From Methanofollis sp. W23 (GTDB lineage Archaea > Halobacteriota > Methanomicrobia > Methanomicrobiales > Methanofollaceae): a stretch of DNA of 64,000 bases. A program made the translations under genes and the position numbers. Shown here in pieces: positions 19,326 to 26,209 of the stretch (its first letter is position 1; every line of letters starts with the position of its first letter). Below the pieces are notes generated by a model. It did no database searches, was not told the DNA's origin, and saw only the letters and a program-made list of their open reading frames with translations. Location of the stretch: contig NZ_JAGGMN010000001.1 in NCBI RefSeq assembly GCF_017875325.1, positions 2,748,140 through 2,812,139 on the forward strand, written 5' to 3'.

Positions 19326-19700
19326 ATGATCCAGGGAGTTCAGATAGATTTTGTCTCTGCAGATAGGATGTCAAGGCTCGGGATGATGGAGAAGATCAGG
19401 CTTATCCTTGATGATGTCAGGGCCGGCAGGATCGTGGTGCTTGAGCGGGGGCTTGCCCCTGAAGAGCAGAGCAAGCTCATCGAGGTGACGATGATGGAGA
19501 TCAGTCCTGGCGGGTTTTCAGGGATTGAGATCGAGACCTATCCTACAAAGGACGGAAACGAAGGGTTGGGGGGATTCTTCTCTCGATTTGTCGGGAAAAA
19601 ACCAGATGAATCCAGACTCACGGTGATAGGGCCTGCAAACCAGCTCAAAACCTTGAAAAAGGACGACGGCCTGATCAGTGCATGGGTCTCCTCACGGTGA
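19326..19700 (+). CDS. DUF2073 family protein
   Basis: 124 residues, recognised as the archaeal DUF2073 family from IDFVSADRMSRLGMMEKIR, VVLERGLAPEEQSKLIE and EIETYP. GGGTGA lies five bases before the ATG at 19326; in-frame GTG (19317) and ATG (19323) are alternatives, the first overlapping the GTPase stop. It is translationally linked to the Era-like GTPase and the zinc-ribbon protein, suggesting a three-protein functional unit of unknown role. Confidence 0.85.
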   Translation: MIQGVQIDFVSADRMSRLGMMEKIRLILDDVRAGRIVVLERGLAPEEQSKLIEVTMMEISPGGFSGIEIETYPTKDGNEGLGGFFSRFVGKKPDESRLTVIGPANQLKTLKKDDGLISAWVSSR

Positions 19701-19706
19701 GGTGGA

Positions 19707-20099
19707 ATGCCACATAAGTGTACCAGGTGCGGACGGGAGTTTGAGGACGGGTCGACTGATATCCTGAAGGGCTGCCCGAGCTGTGGCGGGAAGAAGTTTC
19801 TCTATGTGAGAGAGGAACAGCGGCACGAAGACGTGCTCGAGGAGAAATCGGTCGGCGAAATCGCCGAGGAAACCGGCGAGGAAGCACTTGAGGTCACTGG
19901 AGATGTGGAAGGGTCGGGGGGCACCTATGAGCGTGTTGAATCGATCCGTATTGTCGGGCCAGGGTCATATGAATTGAATATTGAAAAACTCGCGCAGACC
20001 GAGGACATGGTGGTTGGCGTGGGGGATGAGGGGAAGTATATGGTTGATATCCTCTCGATGGGCCGGAAACCTCGTAAAAGGCGTTTCTGGAGGCACTGA
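19707..20099 (+). CDS. Zn-ribbon protein of the Era-DUF2073 cluster
   Basis: 130 residues. The N-terminal zinc ribbon has CTRCGREF and CPSCGGKKF. An acidic, Glu-rich stretch follows (about residues 30-75). The C-terminal half contains SYELNIEKLAQTEDMVVGV and ends in a very basic KPRKRRFWRH. It begins six bases after the DUF2073 stop. Acidic middle and basic tail suggest binding to both protein and nucleic acid, but this is inference. Confidence 0.85.
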   Translation: MPHKCTRCGREFEDGSTDILKGCPSCGGKKFLYVREEQRHEDVLEEKSVGEIAEETGEEALEVTGDVEGSGGTYERVESIRIVGPGSYELNIEKLAQTEDMVVGVGDEGKYMVDILSMGRKPRKRRFWRH

Positions 20100-20274
20100 T
20101 TTTCCTGTGTGCGGCCTATAATATATTTATAATATTGGGGATATAGGATCTCCTATCATATCTGGACGGCAGGGAGGTCGAGATGTTCCGTGTCGTTCAG
20201 GCCCGGTTTTTTCTGTGAGATGTATCTGTCCTGGAATGTCAGGAAAAGATCCGGGTCTAAGGAGGTGAACGGAG
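20100..20274. promoter_or_regulatory. Promoter and leader of the KamA-type gene
   Basis: A spacer of 175 bp. AT-rich ataatatatttataatattgg at about 20119-20140 is the likely TATA region. A strong Shine-Dalgarno, AAGGAGGTGA at about 20260-20269, lies close to the ATG at 20275. The implied leader of roughly 110 nt is long for this genome; I found no recognisable riboswitch fold in it. Confidence 0.45.
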
Positions 20275-21396
20275 ATGAAACCCCGATATTTGACACGAGT
20301 TGATCAGATCAGTGCCCTGGATTTCGAAGAAAAGGTGGCCCTTCGCAGGGTCGAAGAAAGGTTTGCCTTCCGTTCAAATGAATATTATCTCTCTCTTATC
20401 GACTGGGACGATCCGATGGATCCAATCCGGCGGATTGCGGTCCCTGACCTGATGGAACTGGATGAAGAAGGAGTCCTTGACCCATCGCAGGAGAAAGATT
20501 ATACGGTGGTGAAGGGGCTCCAGCATAAATACAGGGAGACGGCCCTGCTCCTGGTCTCAGATGTATGTGGGTCGTTCTGTCGATTTTGTTTCAGAAAACG
20601 GTTGTTTATGGACCGGGGCGCGGAGGTGACAAGAGATGTGACTGAAGAACTTGCCTATATCAGAGAGCATCCTGAGGTCACAAATGTCCTCCTCACCGGG
20701 GGAGACCCGTTGATCATGGCCACGTCGAGGCTTGCACCGATCGTGCGGGCGGTGCGAGAAATCGAGCACGTGAGGATTATCAGGATCGGGTCCAAGATGC
20801 TGGCCTTCAATCCGTTCAGGGTCACGGAGGATCCGGCCCTGTGTGAGATGATCCGGAGGTATTCGACGCCTGAAAAGCGGATCTATATCATGGCCCAGTT
20901 CAATCATCCGCGGGAACTGACCCCTGAGGCGGTGAGGGCAGTTTCCCTTCTCATTGATGCCGGGGCGATCGTGGTCAACCAGACGCCTCTGGTGCGGGGG
21001 ATCAATGACGATCCCGTGGTGCTTGCCGAACTCTTCAAGAAACTTTCTTTCATCGGTGTCCCGCCGTATTATGTCTTCCAGTGTCGCCCGACGAAGGGGA
21101 ACGGAATGTTCCAGGTGCCGGTCGAGGAGACGTATGAGATCTTTGAGGAGGCGAAGGCGCAGGTCTCCGGGCTTGCAAAGCGGGCGCGGCTTGTGATGTC
21201 GCATGCGAGCGGGAAGATCGAGGTCGCGGGGTTGACCGACGAGTGTGTGTATTTCAAGTATCACCAGGCGGCCGACCCGGCGCATATCGGGAAATTCATG
21301 GCGTTCAGGCGCAATCCAGCGGCACTCTGGTTTGATGACTATACTGACCCGGTGCATGATCCTGCAGACCTGCCCGGGATGACCTGCCCGATCTGA
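20275..21396 (+). CDS. KamA-family radical SAM aminomutase, not a canonical lysine 2,3-aminomutase
   Basis: 373 residues. The radical SAM cluster motif CGSFCRFCFRKR supplies Cys98, Cys102 and Cys105; TGGDPL follows. Lys314 in SHASGK aligns with the PLP lysine. In lysine 2,3-aminomutase two aspartates (Asp293 and Asp330 in the clostridial enzyme) hold the substrate's side-chain amine. Here the first is Arg271 (FQCRPTKG) and the second a Ser or nearby residue. No ablB acetyltransferase gene follows. The substrate is therefore probably not lysine; an acidic amino acid such as glutamate is possible. Confidence 0.82.
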   Translation: MKPRYLTRVDQISALDFEEKVALRRVEERFAFRSNEYYLSLIDWDDPMDPIRRIAVPDLMELDEEGVLDPSQEKDYTVVKGLQHKYRETALLLVSDVCGSFCRFCFRKRLFMDRGAEVTRDVTEELAYIREHPEVTNVLLTGGDPLIMATSRLAPIVRAVREIEHVRIIRIGSKMLAFNPFRVTEDPALCEMIRRYSTPEKRIYIMAQFNHPRELTPEAVRAVSLLIDAGAIVVNQTPLVRGINDDPVVLAELFKKLSFIGVPPYYVFQCRPTKGNGMFQVPVEETYEIFEEAKAQVSGLAKRARLVMSHASGKIEVAGLTDECVYFKYHQAADPAHIGKFMAFRRNPAALWFDDYTDPVHDPADLPGMTCPI

Positions 21397-21459
21397 TCTC
21401 TATTTTTTCCTGAGAACCCCTTGTCCATCCAGGGCGCGAGGGTGAATCGCCGGTTTTCC

Positions 21460-21582
21460 CGCTCTGTAGAATCCCTCACCAATTCCTGGTGTGAACGTGC
21501 CTCACCCACTCTTCCCATCATCTCACTGGTGGGTGGCCAAGCTCCCTGTCAGGAATTTCATTTTGAGCGCTTCTACAGCGCC
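21460..21582 (-). mobile_element. TIR element, short copy (123 bp) with near-perfect target duplication
   Basis: Left end CGCTCTGTAGAATCCCTC; the right end read in reverse is GGCGCTGTAGAAGCGCTC. Flanks are ggttttcc (21452-21459) and cgttttcc (21583-21590), 7 of 8 bases identical, consistent with an 8-bp target-site duplication. Its content matches the right arm of the full-length copies read on the minus strand (the ccaattcctggtg segment), so it is an internally deleted copy in reverse orientation. The rest of the spacer 21397-21767 holds only a T-run after the KamA-type gene. Confidence 0.75.
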
Positions 21583-21767
21583 CGTTTTCCTTCTATTTTT
21601 TGCTAGGAACTCTGCCCCGGGTTCTCCAGGATAAAAGGCGGGCTGGAAAGGTAGTATGGATGACGATGAAGAGGTTACTGCATCTTCTCAATCTAGTTCG
21701 CGAGGGATGCGGTATTCCTTCAGCCAGAGAGATCTATGGGTGCCACGCGGTCGACCAAAAAAAAGAT

Positions 21768-22343
21768 TTAGCGCCGTTTTTTAAACACAGCAGCACATCC
21801 CAGGAGACTTGCAGCCAGGGACAGCAGCGGGGTGCTTGGCGAGGCCCGGGCAGTCGCGGTGGTTGTGGTCGGGACGGTCGTCGGGGTCGAGACATTCTCG
21901 GCCTCAAACCCGATTGGTGGGTTCACGTGGATCAGGAAGACCGAGACTGGTTGTGGGCCGGGCGACACAACTGGGAGGCCGGTACAGCCAAATGAAGAAG
22001 CTTCTCCCCGGAGAAATGTGACCGAAATGCTTGAGTTGTCGTTTCTCCCGCTGTACATCAATTTTTCTCCGGGCCTGACGAGATCTTCAAGGACTGTCAT
22101 CTCCCCGTGTATGACGGTGCCCCTCGTCTCGGCGCTCTCGTTTATCACCTCCCATCTGCACGACGGTGTCGCCGAGTAGTTGCAGGCATACCTGGTATCA
22201 AACAGGATGGTCATCGTACCATTCCCTGAATCAAGTGCTGTGATGGTCCCTTTCTCTGTGACCTCGGGGAAGACTGCCGACGCGGCAGGTACGAGGCAGA
22301 AGAGGCACAGTGCCAGGACAAGAAGAAGAGAGTTTGTGTGCAT
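21768..22343 (-). CDS. Secreted, C-terminally anchored protein (short paralogue)
   Basis: 191 residues. A signal peptide (LLLVLALCLFCLVPAASA) precedes a mature part beginning VFPEVTEKGTITALDSGNG. A Thr-rich stalk near residue 155 is followed by a hydrophobic segment and a KKRR tail, the layout of archaeal proteins with a C-terminal sorting or anchor signal. GAGGTGG lies five bases before the ATG at 22343. It is a paralogue of the protein at 44780-45610 but lacks about 85 internal residues. Function unknown. Confidence 0.75.
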   Translation of the reverse strand: MHTNSLLLVLALCLFCLVPAASAVFPEVTEKGTITALDSGNGTMTILFDTRYACNYSATPSCRWEVINESAETRGTVIHGEMTVLEDLVRPGEKLMYSGRNDNSSISVTFLRGEASSFGCTGLPVVSPGPQPVSVFLIHVNPPIGFEAENVSTPTTVPTTTTATARASPSTPLLSLAASLLGCAAVFKKRR

Positions 22344-22585
22344 ATTTTCCACCTCTCTACCGGTCTGATCACGTCCCAGGACCGGAGAGACAGGGATCTG
22401 TCATCAGGGGGATGAATAAAGGTATGGTGAATCTTTGCAGTTGGTCAGAAAAACTCGATTGCCATCCTCGCCGATCTTTGTCGTGGGGGGGGTCGGGGGT
22501 TTTACCTACCCATGGTGCGAGATGGCAGTGAAGATGCTGTGATGAGGGGGCCAGATGCCTGGGGCCATATCATCCCTTCTGGACC
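22344..22585. other. Spacer between uppS and the secreted-protein gene
   Basis: It contains the upstream region of the secreted protein, whose ccggagagac and gaggtgg pieces are also found upstream of the 44780-45610 paralogue. A G-run (cgtggggggggtcgggggt, about 22482-22500) resembles the G-rich arm of the TIR elements, but no termini were found. I see no gene. Confidence 0.4.
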
Positions 22586-23350
22586 CTACCGGTGTCTCCG
22601 CATCCGCTGGTCGTACACCCTGATCGCTCGCATCAGGTCGATTTTCCTGAAGACCGGCCAGTATGGGGCGCAAAAGTACACCGCGCACTCGTTCCCATTT
22701 GCCATCCATGGCAAGAAGTTCGAGGTCCGCCGCTCATTTCCTGTCCTCACGATAAGGTCGACGGGAGGGAGAGGTGCCCCGTCATAGAGGTGGTGCTCGA
22801 CCGTCTTTGAGGTGATCGCATCGGCCTTCAGGTTGCCTTCCCTCACCCCTTCCACGACCCGCCTGGCGGCATGGACGATCTCGTTTCTCCCCCCATAGGC
22901 CAGTGCGATATTGAGGAAATAGCGACTGTAGTGGCGGGTGGCGTCCTCTGCAGACTCGATGAGCGAGAGGAGATCTCTGGGGAGCATTGAGCGGTCGCCT
23001 ATCATCTGCACCCTGATCTGGTTCTTGTGGATACGGTCGTCGGTGGGGATCTCTGCGAACTTCTCCTTGAAGAGATCGAAGAGATAGTCGACCTCGGCCT
23101 CGTCGCGTTTGAAGTTCTCGGTCGAGAAGGAATACAGGGTGATCGTCCTGACTCCCAGATCCTGCGCCCATTCTAAAACCCGCAGGGTGGCCTGCGCTCC
23201 TGCCCGGTGCCCTTCGATGGTGCCGACATTATTGAGACGTGCATACCGGCGGTTGCCGTCCTGGATGATCGCAATGTGGCCAGGGATATGTTTGCACTGC
23301 CATCCAAGGTAGCGTTCATAGAGGTGTTCGGCCTGGGTTCGTAGGATCAG
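22586..23350 (-). CDS. uppS: cis-Prenyltransferase (undecaprenyl/polyprenyl diphosphate synthase-like) with probable CTG start
   Basis: Makes the long polyprenyl diphosphate used as a glycosyl carrier lipid. The frame encodes IIQDGNRRYAR (catalytic Asp31), GHRAGAQ, TLYSFSTENFKR and RTGNERRTSNFLPW, so it is intact and of usual size (254 residues). No ATG, GTG or TTG occurs before residue 114. A CTG at 23350 lies 7 nt after GAGGTGA and overlaps the upstream TGA as CTGA, so CTG is the likely start. The glycosyl carrier role follows from the family. An NgBR-like partner lies at 30098-30688. Confidence 0.88.
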   Translation of the reverse strand: MILRTQAEHLYERYLGWQCKHIPGHIAIIQDGNRRYARLNNVGTIEGHRAGAQATLRVLEWAQDLGVRTITLYSFSTENFKRDEAEVDYLFDLFKEKFAEIPTDDRIHKNQIRVQMIGDRSMLPRDLLSLIESAEDATRHYSRYFLNIALAYGGRNEIVHAARRVVEGVREGNLKADAITSKTVEHHLYDGAPLPPVDLIVRTGNERRTSNFLPWMANGNECAVYFCAPYWPVFRKIDLMRAIRVYDQRMRRHR

Positions 23351-24363
23351 AGAGGCGTCACCTCGAGGATTATCCCGTTATTCGGGTACCGTTCCACCAC
23401 ATATTTGCGCCCTGACAGTCGGTCCCGCATCTCGGCAAGCACCCACCATGCCATCTCGACCAGATCTCCAGATCTCTCGATCTCATATATACTTTCCTGG
23501 AGTGCGGGAGGGAGATCACCGTCTTCCAGTTCGAGTACCCCATATATGATCGTCCCGTCCTCGGTGATCTCATCGAAGGACCTGGCGGTGTTCGCTGCGA
23601 TTCTTTTGAGCCGTTCTCGCAACTGGACCGAGTCCTTGAAGTCCGACGAACAGAAGTGAACCTTCGGGTCGTCGAGAAGAGGGGCGGCCCAGGCCACGGC
23701 CCCTCCGACGGCATTGTGAAGGCCGTCTTCAAGGTCGAGGTGTCGCTCCCGCATGGCCTGGGCATTTGTCTCGCTCCACTCGAGTTCATTGATATTGAGA
23801 AAATCAAGGGCAGGAATGATGGCGCCGAGGGCCTCGATCCCGGGGAGGGAGGGGACCTCGATCCCGATGGAAAACCCGAGTTCCCTGGCGACCTCCACTG
23901 AGGCGGCATAGGGACTGGTCAGGATCCCGGCCCATGTCTCCTGAGGGGGGTGGAGGCGGACCTCGTCGACAAGTCCACAGAGGGGTTCGAGCTGCGCCCG
24001 TGTGGGGGCGATCCCGGTGTAGAGGTGGATATGGTGTTCGGGCCCGAAATGCTCCTTGAGAAGACGACAATATGAGACGACCTCTTCGAGGACCAGGAAG
24101 GGTTCGCCGCCCGTAACCCCGGTGCCGAGTGCGCTCATCATCTCGGCCTCTGTGATGATGTCGTCAGGGCTTTTCACCAGTCGGTCGTTGGCATAGACCA
24201 CCCTGCGTCCCCGGCGCGTCTCCGAGAGCGGACAGTACCAGCAGTTCCTTGCGCAGATACCAGTCACGAAGAGGACCATCTTCGCCCCCTCGTAGCAGAG
24301 GATACATCCCTCAGAGAGATGCGATGTGCACCCGTCGATACGACCTGTCTTGTCTCCGTTCAT
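23347..24363 (-). CDS. Radical SAM protein (pyruvate formate-lyase-activating-like)
   Basis: 338 residues. The radical SAM motif CARNCWYC lies near residue 37, preceded by extra cysteines (CTSHLSEGCILC) that could bind a second metal centre. TGGEPFLVLEE matches the GGE SAM-binding motif. The family occurs in methanogens but its substrate is unknown. AAAGG lies before the ATG at 24363. It overlaps uppS by 4 bp and is probably co-transcribed with it. Confidence 0.88.
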   Translation of the reverse strand: MNGDKTGRIDGCTSHLSEGCILCYEGAKMVLFVTGICARNCWYCPLSETRRGRRVVYANDRLVKSPDDIITEAEMMSALGTGVTGGEPFLVLEEVVSYCRLLKEHFGPEHHIHLYTGIAPTRAQLEPLCGLVDEVRLHPPQETWAGILTSPYAASVEVARELGFSIGIEVPSLPGIEALGAIIPALDFLNINELEWSETNAQAMRERHLDLEDGLHNAVGGAVAWAAPLLDDPKVHFCSSDFKDSVQLRERLKRIAANTARSFDEITEDGTIIYGVLELEDGDLPPALQESIYEIERSGDLVEMAWWVLAEMRDRLSGRKYVVERYPNNGIILEVTPL

Positions 24364-24438
24364 GCGACCTTTCTACCGTATATGTACCTGCTGTCACCTT
24401 TAACCATATCCCAGCAGGCATGTACCCCTTTGAAAAGG

Positions 24439-24446
24439 ATAAATAT
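24439..24446 (+). promoter_or_regulatory. TATA box of the pilin operon
   Basis: ATAAATAT within ggataaatatcc, centred about 26 bp before the ATG at 24469. That spacing puts the transcript start at or next to the start codon, so a leaderless mRNA is likely. The same ATAAATATCC word precedes polX. Confidence 0.6.
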
Positions 24447-24468
24447 CCCATAGATGTACATCGGTACC

Positions 24469-25374
24469 ATGATCCCGAGACAGGACGAGGAGGGACTCTC
24501 TGAAGTGGTGGGGTTTGTCCTCCTCCTTGGTGTCCTCATGCTCGCACTCACCGTCTACCAGGCCTATGCCGTCCCCGCACAGGGACGCAGTGACGAGATC
24601 GTGCATATGAACGGGGTCAAGGACTTTTTTCTCGACTATAAACTCGCACTCGATTCGCTCTGGATAAACAACGCTGTTACCGTCCCTGTCTCCACCGCAC
24701 TTGACCTTGGGACCGGTCAGGCCACGGCACCGAACGGATGGCTTCCCTTCCTCTCGCCGACGGCATCTGCAGGATCCCTGAGCATCAGAGAGGGCGACGT
24801 CCTCGTCATCAAGACCAGCGACCACCCTCAAGGATGGGAGATCCCGCTCGGCGCCCTTGAATATTGTTCAGAGAACCGCTACTGGGTGGACCAGACCTGG
24901 ACCTACCAGATGGGGGGAGTCTTCCTCGCCCAGGATGGCGGGACGACGGTCAGGCTTGCTCCTCTCTTTGCTGTCTCTGACCTTGCCCGGACGAGTGCGT
25001 CGGTGAGCATCACCCCGGTGCATCTCAGAGGGTCCGGACTCGTCGGCGGCCCTGGACCGGTACGGCTCGAAACGCGGTTGCAGGAGATGCCAGGCGATCA
25101 GAGACCATATGGCGACCACGCCCCTGTAGCATGGGTGCGTCTCAGCATCAGAAGTGACGATCCGGAGCGCACGGTGGCCTGGACGCGGGTCCTGGGAGAG
25201 GCGCCCGCGCGAGAAGGGGTTCCTGAGGAGTGGTATCAGGTAACACACGACGGCAATGTCGCCTCTGTCTTCATCGACGGCCCCGACCATGGTGAGAACA
25301 AGGATGTCTCTCTCCATGTCCACAGGGCAGATTTCTATGCCTCCCTCCATGGGGCGGCGGCGAGGATCGAGTGA
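24469..25374 (+). CDS. Archaeal type IV pilin-like surface protein 1
   Basis: 301 residues. The N-terminus DEEGLSEVVGFVLLLGVL is a class III (prepilin) signal: a short charged leader, then a hydrophobic helix that is both the cleavage region and the filament core. The rest (about 270 residues) is an extracellular domain I cannot assign. The ATG at 24469 is preferred over an ATG at 24454 because of the TATA spacing. First gene of a three-gene run with overlapping or close joins. Confidence 0.8.
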   Translation: MIPRQDEEGLSEVVGFVLLLGVLMLALTVYQAYAVPAQGRSDEIVHMNGVKDFFLDYKLALDSLWINNAVTVPVSTALDLGTGQATAPNGWLPFLSPTASAGSLSIREGDVLVIKTSDHPQGWEIPLGALEYCSENRYWVDQTWTYQMGGVFLAQDGGTTVRLAPLFAVSDLARTSASVSITPVHLRGSGLVGGPGPVRLETRLQEMPGDQRPYGDHAPVAWVRLSIRSDDPERTVAWTRVLGEAPAREGVPEEWYQVTHDGNVASVFIDGPDHGENKDVSLHVHRADFYASLHGAAARIE

Positions 25375-26192
25375 TGGACATGAGGGGAGAAGAAGGGATC
25401 TCAGAGGTGGTCGCAAGCGTCCTGCTCATCGCTCTGAGTGTCGCCGGGGTGGCGGTCGTCGCCGCCCTCCTCTTCTCCACTCCTTCGGGGGCCGAAGTCC
25501 CGGCGGTCTCCCTCACTGCCGGGACCACTTCTGACGGTACCTTTGTCCTGGTCCACGAAGGCGGCGACCCTCTGGCGTCTGGCACCTACCACCTCTATGT
25601 GGACGCGGGGGACGGCCTCGTCGACAGGACCGATCGGTTCCTCCTTGAGGGGGACGGTGCCTGGTCGGTCGGGGAGGGATTGACCTATGCCGACAGAGAA
25701 CCGGGCGGCCGCGTCGTCGTCACTGTACTCATAGGAGAGGGTGAGACGGTGATCGCTGAGCCATGGGCCGAAGGAACCATCGCCACTGTCGTGGACGGGG
25801 GTGGAAGTACGCCTGGGCCTGGTCCGGGGCCAGGGCCGGGCCCAGAGCCCGGCACTCCAGGTATTGAGATCGAGACACCCTCTGACGGCGGCCATATGGT
25901 CTTCTCAGGGCACCCGAAGTATTCTTCGACCGTCAGGGCGAGAGCGACTGGTGAGGCGATCGAGGAGGTGGAGTTCGTCCTTGAATCTTCAGAAGGGGAG
26001 ATCTTCATCGAGGGGGTATACCCTGCAATACGGGGTGGGGACGGAGAGTTCTATGCTGATATCGTCAGCAACTATGGGCAACTCAAGAAGATGACGGGCA
26101 GGGAGGTCACTCTCGCGGTCGTCGCCTATGACCACACCGGTGCCCAAGTGGCCAGGGACCGCGTGACCGTACAGGTATGGCCGGCATACTGA
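25374..26192 (+). CDS. Archaeal type IV pilin-like surface protein 2
   Basis: About 272 residues. The prepilin signal EEGISEVVASVLLIALSV is at the N-terminus. A first extracellular domain (about residues 45-140) has HEGGDPLASGTYHLYVD, a segment shared in form with protein 3 (HDGGDPLEKGHFQILVD). A Pro-Gly spacer (PGPGPGPGPGPEPG) at about residue 150 joins a second beta-rich domain. The ATG overlaps the preceding TGA; a second ATG at 25380 is possible. Likely assembled by the same pilus machinery. Confidence 0.8.
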   Translation: MDMRGEEGISEVVASVLLIALSVAGVAVVAALLFSTPSGAEVPAVSLTAGTTSDGTFVLVHEGGDPLASGTYHLYVDAGDGLVDRTDRFLLEGDGAWSVGEGLTYADREPGGRVVVTVLIGEGETVIAEPWAEGTIATVVDGGGSTPGPGPGPGPGPEPGTPGIEIETPSDGGHMVFSGHPKYSSTVRARATGEAIEEVEFVLESSEGEIFIEGVYPAIRGGDGEFYADIVSNYGQLKKMTGREVTLAVVAYDHTGAQVARDRVTVQVWPAY

Positions 26193-26209
26193 CACGGGGA
26201 GGAGACGGA

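Noticed and set aside
20275-21396. ablA, lysine 2,3-aminomutase of acetyl-beta-lysine synthesis
   Set aside because: Lysine-binding aspartates are replaced and no ablB follows.
22586-23350. Frameshift or truncation in the cis-prenyltransferase gene
   Set aside because: The frame is continuous through all conserved motifs; only a canonical start codon is missing.
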